From positions 1 to 12,701 of the forward strand of contig CAMODP010000040.1 in the NCBI GenBank assembly GCA_946611445.1: a stretch of 12,701 nt of DNA, read 5' to 3'. The translations under genes were made by a program, and so were the position numbers. Of this stretch, positions 1 through 6,630 are shown in pieces (position 1 is the first letter of the stretch; each line of letters starts with the position of its first letter). This DNA is from an uncultured Eubacterium sp. (lineage in GTDB: Bacteria > Bacillota > Clostridia > Lachnospirales > Lachnospiraceae). The notes under the pieces are model-generated. The model was given only the letters and a program-made list of their open reading frames with translations. It was not told the origin of the DNA and ran no database searches.

Positions 1-5
1 CGGTT

Positions 6-755
6 TCAGACGCCGATATATATTCTTCCTTCTGCAGAATGCAGCGCTATATCGGTGCCGAACACATCCCGCAGAAGTTCCCGGGTGAAAATCTCTTCCG
101 GCGCTCCCTTCGCGATTATCTGTCCGTCCTTCAGCACAAAGATGACATCGCAGAACCCGGCCGCCAGATTCAGGTCATGAAGCGTCATGATCACAAGGCC
201 GCCAAATGCCTGCAGTGTCTTCATCAGCTCCAGCTTGTAGCGGATATCCAGGTGATTCGTTGGTTCATCCAGAATGATGGTTTCAGGCTGCTGCGCCAGG
301 GCCCGGCAGATCATGACCCGCTGCAGCTCGCCTCCGCTCAGGGTAGACAGACGGCGATTCCGGTATTCCGCAAGCGCGTTGTCACGGATAACTGCATCTA
401 CAATTTCTTCGTCATGCCGGTCATACTGTGAGAACAGCTTTTTATACGGATACCGCCCTGTACGGACCACGTCGTACACCCGGAGGCCGCTGTCATACAG
501 ATCCTGATGCTGCATCATGACAGCCACCTTCCTGGCGTATTCTCTTGGCGGAATTGTACTGATGTCTGTTCCGTCAGCGAAAATACTCCCTTTTGACGGA
601 AGCTGGCGGTAGATATGCCGCAGCAGCGTTGTCTTGCCGCTGCCGTTGGCGCCGATGATGCCGCAGATCCTCTGTCCTTCAAAGCAGGCGCTTACATGGT
701 GCAGAATCTTTCTGTTCCCGGCTGTGTAGGTCAGGTTGTCAACTGTTATCTTCAT
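6..755 (-). CDS. btuD: Cobalamin (corrinoid) ABC transporter ATP-binding protein, BtuD/FecE-like
   Basis: This is the cytoplasmic ATPase that powers corrinoid import through the BtuC-like permease encoded just upstream. The 249-residue protein has a complete ABC domain: Walker A GANGSGKT (35-42), Q-loop Gln82, signature LSGGE (139-143), Walker B ending in ILDEP (161-165), D-loop NHLD (167-170) and switch His193. Its length is normal for the FecE/BtuD family. Its start overlaps the end of the permease gene by 17 bp, and an AGAGGG ribosome site lies about 6 nt before the ATG, so the two are translationally linked. On sequence alone the family also serves siderophores and haem. The cobalamin assignment rests on the riboswitch at the head of the operon. 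The stop codon falls inside the window, so the gene is complete. Confidence 0.88.
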   Translation of the reverse strand: MKITVDNLTYTAGNRKILHHVSACFEGQRICGIIGANGSGKTTLLRHIYRQLPSKGSIFADGTDISTIPPREYARKVAVMMQHQDLYDSGLRVYDVVRTGRYPYKKLFSQYDRHDEEIVDAVIRDNALAEYRNRRLSTLSGGELQRVMICRALAQQPETIILDEPTNHLDIRYKLELMKTLQAFGGLVIMTLHDLNLAAGFCDVIFVLKDGQIIAKGAPEEIFTRELLRDVFGTDIALHSAEGRIYIGV

Positions 756-1761
756 GATACACCCTCTGGATAATGAACAGAAAAACCGGCGCGCCGGTAA
801 ATGCCGTCATGACGCCGATCGGAAGTTCCTGCGGCGCAAAAGCCGTTCGCGCGACCGTATCGGCCAGCGTGAGGAAAACAGCTCCCGCCAGAGAAGATGT
901 CAGAATCAGCCAGCGGTGGCCTGCGCCGACCGCTTTCCGCATAATATGCGGAATCACCAGCCCCACAAATCCGACGATCCCCGTCTGTGCCACAATGACT
1001 GATACTGCCAGGGAAGTAAAGGCAATCACGGTCAGGTGCAGAACCCGCACGTTCATTCCGGTGCTGGCCGCTGCCACCTTTCCCAGGAGCAGAAGATCCA
1101 GTTCTTTTTCAATCACCGCGCAAAAAACCAGCAGGACCGCCGTAACCGCTGCCGCCGCGCGCACGTCTGTCCAGTCCGAGCCGGAAAAAGAGCCGGTAAT
1201 CCAGAACTGCGCAGACCTGGCCTGGGCTTCATCTCGCGCCAGATATACGATCAGGGTGGTCGCAGCCTGAAAAAAGGATGAGACACCCATCCCTGTCAGC
1301 ACCAGCCGGACAGAGCTGGTACTCCTCCCCTGCAGAAAAAGGACGACGGCAATGGCAAAAAAGCTGAAAAGAAATGCGGAGAAGAACACCCTTCCGCCAT
1401 GCAGAAATGCAAACCACCGGAATACGATTGCTCCCGCGGCCCCCGTGCTGGCCCCTGAAGACACGCCCAGGATATATGGCTCCGCCAGCGGATTTCGCGT
1501 CAGGGTCTGCATCAGGATGCCGGCGACGCTGAGCACCGCGCCTGCCAGAAGGTTCAGGACCAGCCTGGGCATGCGCACCTGCACGATCAGGTTATACAGG
1601 TTGGGGTTGTCAGAAGGCCGGCGCTGCAGCAGGCACCACAGAGCCGACCGGATATCCGGCGGAGAGATCCGCACGGATCCTGCATGCAGCGTGAGAAAAA
1701 AAACAGCCGGCACAGCTGCCAGCAGCAGCAGAAAAATCGCAAATGCCTTTTTATTGCCCAT
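739..1761 (-). CDS. btuC: Cobalamin (corrinoid) ABC transporter permease, BtuC/FecCD family
   Basis: This is the membrane channel subunit of the corrinoid importer, 340 residues and strongly hydrophobic, consistent with the ten-helix FecCD/BtuC fold. Family hallmarks are RMPRL near residue 63, NPLAEPYILGVSSGAS near residue 90, GIVGFVGLVIPHIMR and the C-terminal ELPIGVMTAFTGAPVFL. The open frame extends upstream to 1881, but I chose the ATG at 1761. The upstream extension runs through the stem-loop at 1862-1892, has no hydrophobic or conserved character, and the 1761 ATG has AAGGACGGAAG just before it. A GTG at 1782 is a less likely alternative. The gene lies downstream of the binding protein after a terminator-like hairpin and overlaps the ATPase gene by 17 bp. 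I see no separate promoter in the gap, so expression probably depends on readthrough. Confidence 0.87.
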   Translation of the reverse strand: MGNKKAFAIFLLLLAAVPAVFFLTLHAGSVRISPPDIRSALWCLLQRRPSDNPNLYNLIVQVRMPRLVLNLLAGAVLSVAGILMQTLTRNPLAEPYILGVSSGASTGAAGAIVFRWFAFLHGGRVFFSAFLFSFFAIAVVLFLQGRSTSSVRLVLTGMGVSSFFQAATTLIVYLARDEAQARSAQFWITGSFSGSDWTDVRAAAAVTAVLLVFCAVIEKELDLLLLGKVAAASTGMNVRVLHLTVIAFTSLAVSVIVAQTGIVGFVGLVIPHIMRKAVGAGHRWLILTSSLAGAVFLTLADTVARTAFAPQELPIGVMTAFTGAPVFLFIIQRVYHEDNS

Positions 1762-1849
1762 ACCACTTCCGTCCTTCTTCACAAAACCGCCGGGATCCCG
1801 ATTGCAACACTCCCGGAAATAAACCGTTAGAAACGCGCGCCGCCGGGTG

Positions 1850-1892
1850 CACAATAAAAAGAACATCCCGCGGAACAGCACCGCGGGATGTT
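1850..1892 (-). terminator. Intercistronic terminator-like hairpin between btuF and btuC
   Basis: A perfect 12-bp stem pairs 1881-1892 with 1862-1873 around a 7-nt loop. On the minus strand it is followed directly by CTTTTTATT, the layout of an intrinsic terminator. It starts 18 nt after the binding-protein stop and about 90 nt before the permease start. It has no U-tract on the plus strand. Because btuC and btuD lie beyond it with no evident promoter of their own, it probably acts as a partial terminator or mRNA stabiliser that favours the binding protein. That role is inferred. Confidence 0.8.
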
Positions 1893-1909
1893 TCGAAATG
1901 CAAAAGCCC

Positions 1910-2914
1910 TTATGCGGCTTCTTCCGCTTCGTCGATCTCTACCCCGTGAATTTCCTCGGCAAGACGGACAAGCGCGTCCACGCTGCGCACGCCGGGTGTG
2001 ATCTCAGAGAGCCGCACGCGGACGAAATTGTCATTTTTCACAGCGTCGATATCGGCAAGTGCCGGGTTTTCTTTCAGCTTTGCCACCTTCTCGTCAAAGT
2101 CATCGGTATTCCGGATGCTGGTGCTGTAATCGCAGATAATGATGTATTCCGGATTGGACGCAATGACCTCTTCCCAGTTGGCGTAATCCCATGTAGCATC
2201 CACGCCCTTGCCGGACAGAATGTTGTTCGCGCCGATCAGCTTCAGCAGATTGGTGGTATAGCCCTCGAATGCTGTGTAGATCTGGTCATCATCATCTGTG
2301 GAATCATAGATAAATACACTGACCTCATCCAGGCCTTCCAGCTTTGCGGTGACCTGCTCCAGCTTCTCCTTCTCGGCATCAACATAGGCCTTTGCGGCAT
2401 CCTGCGCGTCAAAAATCTCGCCATAGAACAGCAGGTCATCAAACAGCGTATCCAGCGTGGCATCCGTGCTGCGCATCGATTCCGGCACAAAAATCGGAAT
2501 GTCCTGCTTTACAATGTCTGCCGCAGGAATGGCCCGCTGTGTAAAGGGCACGGCCCAGCCGGTCGTAAAATCAGGGGCGGCTGCCATGAAGTCTTCATAG
2601 GACGGCCACTTTTCCGCGAGGACAGGAACCTTGGCATACTCGTCGGCCAGGGGCTCGTAGATCTCCTCCTCCAGGAAAGCGGTTCCGGCCATCTTGTCAG
2701 CCAGACCCAGAGCCAGCATCATCTCCGTGGTAGCCTGTGACATCGATACGGCCTTCTCAGGTGCCTGGGCGATCTCAAAATCATAATCATTCCCGTCCAG
2801 GGTCTGCGAATACGTGACCGGATATGCAGTCTCGTCCGCCATAACGGCGGCAGCCGATCCGGCGATCATCGCGATGCTCATCGTCAGTGTGACAATCTTA
2901 CCAAAATGTTTCAT
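1910..2914 (-). CDS. btuF: Corrinoid ABC transporter substrate-binding protein, BtuF/FepB-like
   Basis: This extracytoplasmic protein (334 residues) captures the substrate and delivers it to the BtuC-like permease. It has a signal peptide: MKHFGK, then a hydrophobic stretch ending AAAVMA, with cleavage predicted after Ala26. The body resembles class III (TroA/Peripla_BP_2-type) binding proteins, with KAVSMSQATTEMMLALGLADKMAG near the N-terminus, a helical linker rich in Lys/Glu around 175-195, and a second lobe containing LLKLIGANNI and NPEYIIICDY. The open frame extends to 3058, but that part is riboswitch leader. The ATG at 2914 is preferred because AGAAAGGA lies about 8 nt upstream and a signal peptide follows at once. 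Notably there is no lipobox cysteine. The gene is first in the operon and sits directly behind the cobalamin riboswitch and its terminator. Assignment to cobalamin rather than iron chelates comes from that context. Confidence 0.87.
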   Translation of the reverse strand: MKHFGKIVTLTMSIAMIAGSAAAVMADETAYPVTYSQTLDGNDYDFEIAQAPEKAVSMSQATTEMMLALGLADKMAGTAFLEEEIYEPLADEYAKVPVLAEKWPSYEDFMAAAPDFTTGWAVPFTQRAIPAADIVKQDIPIFVPESMRSTDATLDTLFDDLLFYGEIFDAQDAAKAYVDAEKEKLEQVTAKLEGLDEVSVFIYDSTDDDDQIYTAFEGYTTNLLKLIGANNILSGKGVDATWDYANWEEVIASNPEYIIICDYSTSIRNTDDFDEKVAKLKENPALADIDAVKNDNFVRVRLSEITPGVRSVDALVRLAEEIHGVEIDEAEEAA

Positions 2915-2943
2915 GATACGTTTCCTTTCTGCCTTCGGCAAAT

Positions 2944-2978
2944 AAAAAAACTTCTTCGCATATAAGATATGGAAGAAG
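2944..2978 (-). terminator. Intrinsic terminator serving as riboswitch expression platform
   Basis: On the minus strand a hairpin pairs 2972-2978 with 2951-2957 (7 bp) and 2967-2971 with 2959-2963 (5 bp), with one bulged base and a 3-nt loop. It is followed immediately by seven U residues (2950-2944). It lies between the B12 riboswitch and the btuF ribosome site, 30 nt before the start codon. This is the expected position for cobalamin-induced premature termination. The btuF ribosome site itself is outside the hairpin, which argues for control at transcription rather than translation. Confidence 0.88.
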
Positions 2979-3061
2979 CACGCATGAAAACAAAAGGACA
3001 TACTGCTGCAACTGTACCGACCATTTGACTCGTGGTCCGGACATCCGTCCTGATGCATTCT

Positions 3062-3219
3062 GCAGGCAGGTCTCCTGGCTTGCAGATCTGCGCGGACAGC
3101 TGCCTTCCCGATCTGTCAGTGGCTTTACGGCTGCCTGCTCCCTGCTTACAGTGACGAGTTCGCACAGGATTCTCACCTGTTTCCCTTTTCACCGGTTAAT
3201 ACGAACCGGCACCTGCTGC
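3062..3219 (-). promoter_or_regulatory. Cobalamin (B12) riboswitch
   Basis: Read on the minus strand, the conserved elements of a cobalamin aptamer appear in order. They are: GGTGCC after the 5' P1 strand; a hairpin CCGGTT/AACCGG (3209-3192); AAAAGGGAAACAGGTGAGAA (about 3188-3169); CACTGTAA near 3153-3146; GCCACTG (about 3123-3117); GGGAAGG (3109-3103); and the B12 box AAGCCAGGAGACCTGCC (3081-3065). The ends pair as P1, with GCAGCAGGT (3219-3211) against ACCTGCCTGC (3071-3062) and one bulge. In this RNA class, cobalamin binding lowers expression of downstream uptake genes. Here the output is probably the terminator about 85 nt downstream. The 394-bp gene-free stretch 2915-3308 is therefore promoter, riboswitch and terminator. 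The aptamer identity is very secure; the exact ligand form is not determined. Confidence 0.96.
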
Positions 3220-3244
3220 GTGTACGTTAGAGAGATACAACAAA

Positions 3245-3273
3245 ATCATATCACAGCAGCCTTCTGCCGTCAA
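3245..3273 (-). promoter_or_regulatory. Sigma70-type promoter of the btuFCD operon
   Basis: On the minus strand, TTGACG (3273-3268) and TATGAT (3250-3245) are separated by exactly 17 bp. Each box matches the housekeeping consensus at five of six positions. Transcription would start near 3238, about 20 nt before the riboswitch P1 stem, giving a leader of roughly 325 nt. The -35 box lies only about 35 bp past the stop codon of the upstream radical SAM gene, and I see no convincing terminator between them. Confidence 0.85.
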
Positions 3274-3308
3274 TCACAGCCATGAACACGGGCCATAAAC
3301 ACTTTTAT

Positions 3309-4178
3309 TCACAGCGCCCGCCACTGTTCCGACCGGAACCTGCCCTCCTCACGGGCTCTCTCAATCTGCCCCAGCATGGCCGGGATATCCCGGTTCAGTG
3401 TCCCGCCCAGCATGATGTAGTTGGAGGCATGATTAGAGCGGAACACGCACCCCTCAGCATCAACATGTCGCAGAAACAGCTCCAGTTCTTCGGCCACTTC
3501 CTCCGGTTTCAGCAGTTCCATCTCTCCGCGCTCCAGCTCTGCACGCATCGGCGCGCCCTGCTCCACCATCAGCGTCAGGAAACCGACATAGTCCGGTTTC
3601 ATCGCAGAAATGGCTTCCGCGCTGTGAACGGCATGTTCCCGCAGACGCTTCCTTCCGCCAAGACCGGAAATCAGAGTTATCGAGGTCTGCATGCCCGCGC
3701 TTTTCAGCTTCTGTCCCGCCTCGATGATTTCTGCCGCTGCCGCCCCCTTGCGCACATGCCGCAGCACTTCCTCGTCTCCTGACTCCAGGCCCATATAAAT
3801 CATGGCCAGCCCTGCCCGGCGCAGGGACTCCAGCTCCTCCGCGGATTTGCCTAGCGCATCCTTCGGAGCGCCGTAAGAAGTGATCCGCTCCGCAGAAGGA
3901 AAATACCTGTTCAGAGCCGACAGAATCTCAAGCAGCCTGTCAGTCGGCATGATCAGCGCATCGCCGTCCGCCAGAAAAATGCGGCGGATCCGGTCGCCGT
4001 AATACGCATGCACCTCTTCTATGTCCGCCATGATCTCATCCATATGCCGCATGCGGAACTTCTTGTCCTTGTACATCGTGCAGAACGTACACGTATTCCG
4101 GGCACAGCCGATCGTTACCTGCAGAATAAAACTGCCGGCTTCACTGGGCGGGCGGTAAACAGCACCTTCGTAGTTCAT
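3309..4178 (-). CDS. Radical SAM protein of unknown substrate
   Basis: This is a 289-residue radical SAM enzyme, expected to bind a 4Fe-4S cluster and cleave S-adenosylmethionine to start radical chemistry; the target is not known. The cluster-binding segment is IGCARNTCTFCTMYKDKKFR, with Cys25, Cys30 and Cys33, giving C-x4-C-x2-C instead of the common C-x3-C-x2-C. An acidic glycine-rich FLADGDAL follows near 68-75, then YMGLESGDEEVLRHVRKG and SITLISGLGG, typical of the Elp3/HemN-like branch. It has no cobalamin-binding or SPASM-like cysteine-rich domain. I chose the ATG at 4178 over 4190 because GGAGG lies 5 nt upstream and it overlaps the stop of the preceding HAD gene as ATGA. That overlap implies co-transcription and translational coupling with the HAD gene. 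Confidence 0.85.
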   Translation of the reverse strand: MNYEGAVYRPPSEAGSFILQVTIGCARNTCTFCTMYKDKKFRMRHMDEIMADIEEVHAYYGDRIRRIFLADGDALIMPTDRLLEILSALNRYFPSAERITSYGAPKDALGKSAEELESLRRAGLAMIYMGLESGDEEVLRHVRKGAAAAEIIEAGQKLKSAGMQTSITLISGLGGRKRLREHAVHSAEAISAMKPDYVGFLTLMVEQGAPMRAELERGEMELLKPEEVAEELELFLRHVDAEGCVFRSNHASNYIMLGGTLNRDIPAMLGQIERAREEGRFRSEQWRAL

Positions 4179-4960
4179 GATAACCTCCATTTCGCCGCCA
4201 TTGACTGGCAGTTCAAGACAATGTGCAGCAGCTCCTCTGCTGTGTCTGCCATCACATCCGGCCGCAGCTTCTGCAGATATTCAGCCGTCCGGAATCCCCA
4301 GGTGACGGCGCAGCAGTCCATCCCTGCTCTTGCCGCCGTCTGCACATCTATTTCAGAATCACCGACATACAGTGCCGTATCCGGCGTGACCGACAGCTGC
4401 TTCAGAACATGCATCAGCATAACCGGATCCGGCTTGCGCGGGATTCCCTCCTGCTCCCCGCAGGCGTCATCAAATAGCGACGGAAAGTGCTCCCGTACCA
4501 GCAGCCTCACCGCGGGGTCCGGCTTGTTGGATACCACAGCCGTGCGGATGCCGGCTGCCCGCAGCGCCTGCAGCAGTTCCGGAATGCCCGGGTATGGGAC
4601 GGTATGATCCCGGCAGTGTTCTTCATAATAGGGACGGTATACAGCAAGGATCCGCTCCAGTTCAGCCGGATCATCCCGCAGATATCTGTACAGCCCGTTT
4701 TTTCTGCAGGTCTCTGCCTCCTCTTCCGTCCCGACCGCATCCAGCGTCTCTCTGTCTGCACCTGCTTCCAGAGCCAGCGCCCGCCTGACAGCTGTGCGGA
4801 CACCGCTTCCGAAAAAGCACCGGGTATCCGCGCCGGTATAATCGCACCGGTGCCCGGTCATTCCCATGGCATGGTTCATGGCAATTGTCAGATCATCAAC
4901 CGTATCCAGAACGGTCCCGTCCATGTCAAAAATGACGGCTTTATAACCCAAATCTCTCAT
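4175..4960 (-). CDS. HAD-family hydrolase, phosphoglycolate phosphatase-like
   Basis: This is a 261-residue cytoplasmic HAD phosphatase. The four HAD motifs are all present: FDMDGTVLDT with nucleophile Asp12 and Asp14, motif II Ser144 in VVSNKPD, motif III Lys176 in RKPDP, and motif IV YVGDSEIDVQTA with Asp201 and Asp205 for magnesium. The insert between motifs I and II is helical, as in cap type C1, and the closest named group is Gph-like phosphoglycolate phosphatase. HAD proteins are promiscuous, so the true substrate could be another small phosphate ester. It is the first gene of a two-gene unit, its TGA overlapping the ATG of the radical SAM gene. GGAGAG lies about 11 nt upstream of the ATG, a rather long spacing. 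It is divergent from the secreted beta-helix gene. No clear promoter box was found for it in the 159-bp gap. Confidence 0.87.
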   Translation of the reverse strand: MRDLGYKAVIFDMDGTVLDTVDDLTIAMNHAMGMTGHRCDYTGADTRCFFGSGVRTAVRRALALEAGADRETLDAVGTEEEAETCRKNGLYRYLRDDPAELERILAVYRPYYEEHCRDHTVPYPGIPELLQALRAAGIRTAVVSNKPDPAVRLLVREHFPSLFDDACGEQEGIPRKPDPVMLMHVLKQLSVTPDTALYVGDSEIDVQTAARAGMDCCAVTWGFRTAEYLQKLRPDVMADTAEELLHIVLNCQSMAAKWRLS

Positions 4961-5004
4961 CTTTATTCCGGCTCTCCGAATCTTTCTCTGATTTTTTATT
5001 TTCT

Positions 5005-5036
5005 TTTAGCCTGGCTTTAGGTTCCGGCTGTAGCAT
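5005..5036 (+). promoter_or_regulatory. TTTAG direct repeat, candidate response-regulator site and promoter
   Basis: TTTAGC (5005-5010), five bases, then TTTAGG (5016-5021) form a direct repeat with an 11-bp period. TAGCAT (5031-5036) follows 9 bp later as a possible -10 box. There is no good -35 box at the usual distance. Tandem hexamers one helical turn apart, just upstream of the -10, are how OmpR-family regulators such as CiaR or PhoP bind and activate. The gap 4961-5119 also holds a T-rich run at 4991-5007. The assignment is tentative. Confidence 0.35.
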
Positions 5037-5119
5037 ACAGAAGTGTCAGGCGGATACAGAAGCAGGACCGCCCGGCAGATCTGACGACTGAACATCGACA
5101 GCACAGGAAAGGAAAAAAC

Positions 5120-6628
5120 ATGAAATACAAAATAATTAAAAAATACTGTTCCCTGTTGACCGCATCTGCAATGCTGACCGCCGGTCTGAGTACGACAGCC
5201 TTCGGCACCGCCCTGAATGCGGCGGCGAAAACGGTGGCAGAATCCTCCGTCGAAAGCTATGAGGATTCCTCGGATGGCGGCCACGCGATCGAGGCTGACG
5301 GCGCGGAAGCCTCTTATTCCGGCATCACAGTTACGAAAACCGGTGAAGCCGATGGGGACGAAGCTGATTTCTACGGTGAGAATGCTGCTGTTTTCGCGAC
5401 AAACGGCGCCGCCCTTACCATTGAAGATGCCGGAATCACGACTGACGGGACGCACGCTAACGGCGTGTTTTCCTATGGGGAGGGAACCGTGGTAAAGATC
5501 TCGGATTCTGATATCAATACCAGCGGCAACTGCTCCGGCGGTCTGATGGTGACGGGCGGCGGCACCCTGGAGGCGGAAAACCTGACGGTCCACACCACCG
5601 GCAACTCCTCTGCCGCGATCCGCTCTGACCGGGGCGGCGGCACAGAAACTGTGACAGGCGGCACTTACACAACGGAAGGGAAGGGATCACCGGCCATCTA
5701 TTCCACCGCGGATGTGACGGTCAGCGATGCCGTGCTGACATCTGCCGCTTCCCAGGGTGTGGTAGTCGAGGGAAAGAACTCCGTCACGCTGCAGAATGTC
5801 ACACTGACAGCGGACAACAACACAAAGAACAGCGACAAATCCGACACCTATCAGGCGGTAATGATCTATCAGTCCATGTCCGGCGATGCCGCGGAGGGTG
5901 AGGCGTCCTTCACAATGGACGGCGGCTCCCTGACAAATAAAAACGGTGATATTTTCTTTGTCAACAACACTGTCGCCTCCATCAGCCTCTCGGGAACGGA
6001 TATTATCAATGAAGACGCTGACGGCGTCTTCCTGCGGGCAGAAGCGGCCGGATGGGGCAATGAAGGCAGCAACGGCGGCCATGTCACGCTGACAGCCGCA
6101 GACCAGACGATCGCCGGAGATATGCTGGTCGATGATATTTCCACGCTGAATCTGTACCTGAACAGCGGCTCCTCTTTTACGGGTGCCGTAAACCCTGACG
6201 GCAGTGCCGGAGACGTCTATGTGGAGATCGCGGATGATTCCGTCTGGACTCTGACCGGGGATTCATGGATCAGCTCCCTGACCTGTGACGCAGATGCCAT
6301 AGATCTGAACGGATACTCTCTGTACATAAATGGCGAGGCATACCAGGCGGGATCAGCTTCAGAGGGAACGCCCGTCGAAGCAGAAATCACCGTCTCTGAA
6401 GGTGCCGGCGGCAGACCGGATGCCCCGCCGGAAGGTGCTGCCGGCGAAGGGCAGCCGGGTGAAGGACAGCCGGGCGGAGGACAGCCGGGCGGAGGACAGC
6501 CGGGCGGAGGACAGCCGGGCGGAGGACACGAAAAACCTGCGGGCAGACCCGAAAAACCCGGTGATGCCGGCGCAGAAATGCCGAATGCGGATGCAGAAAT
6601 GCCGGATACCGGCGCAGGCGCAGAATAA
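5120..6628 (+). CDS. Secreted probable right-handed beta-helix protein with GQPGG-repeat tail
   Basis: The protein has 502 residues and function unknown. It starts with a signal peptide (KYKIIKKYC, hydrophobic stretch, cleavage after about Gly29 or Ala36). Residues about 50-400 are rich in Ser, Thr, Gly, Asp and short beta strands. They show turn-like recurring units such as GVFSYGEGTVVKISDSDINT, GSPAIYSTADVTVSDAVLTS and GVVVEGKNSVTLQNVTLTAD, the look of a parallel beta-helix adhesin or polysaccharide-active scaffold. No catalytic motif is recognised. The C-terminus is a disordered, Gly/Pro-rich tail with five GQPG(G/E) units and two AEMP repeats. There is no transmembrane anchor, so it is probably released or loosely wall-bound. 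AGGAAAGGA lies 6-7 nt before the ATG. It is the only plus-strand gene here and ends 2 bp from the convergent YitT gene. Confidence 0.82.
   Translation: MKYKIIKKYCSLLTASAMLTAGLSTTAFGTALNAAAKTVAESSVESYEDSSDGGHAIEADGAEASYSGITVTKTGEADGDEADFYGENAAVFATNGAALTIEDAGITTDGTHANGVFSYGEGTVVKISDSDINTSGNCSGGLMVTGGGTLEAENLTVHTTGNSSAAIRSDRGGGTETVTGGTYTTEGKGSPAIYSTADVTVSDAVLTSAASQGVVVEGKNSVTLQNVTLTADNNTKNSDKSDTYQAVMIYQSMSGDAAEGEASFTMDGGSLTNKNGDIFFVNNTVASISLSGTDIINEDADGVFLRAEAAGWGNEGSNGGHVTLTAADQTIAGDMLVDDISTLNLYLNSGSSFTGAVNPDGSAGDVYVEIADDSVWTLTGDSWISSLTCDADAIDLNGYSLYINGEAYQAGSASEGTPVEAEITVSEGAGGRPDAPPEGAAGEGQPGEGQPGGGQPGGGQPGGGQPGGGHEKPAGRPEKPGDAGAEMPNADAEMPDTGAGAE
6449..6523 (+). repeat. Five 15-bp tandem repeats encoding GQPG(G/E)
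   Basis: Five in-frame copies of a 15-bp unit, typically GGACAGCCGGGCGGA, encode Gly-Gln-Pro-Gly-Gly. The first copy differs at several bases and encodes GQPGE. The last three copies are identical. Gain or loss of units would keep the frame, so the tail length of the secreted protein could vary between strains. Confidence 0.93.
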
Positions 6629-6630
6629 TC

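Noticed and set aside
1762..1881. N-terminal extension of the BtuC-like permease up to 1881
   Set aside because: It starts inside a terminator-like stem, has a non-family composition, and a ribosome site supports 1761.
1847..2740. Long plus-strand open frame of 297 codons opposite the binding-protein gene
   Set aside because: It is antisense to a clear BtuF-like gene, runs through a terminator hairpin and shows no domain-like sequence.
2915..3058. N-terminal extension of the binding protein up to the ATG at 3058
   Set aside because: The stretch is the riboswitch leader including the terminator; a signal peptide and ribosome site fit the ATG at 2914.
6590..6628. MPDTG near the C-terminus of the secreted protein as a sortase-type sorting signal
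   Set aside because: No hydrophobic segment or basic tail follows, and the protein ends six residues later with GAGAE after the motif, so it cannot work as a cell-wall sorting signal in this form.
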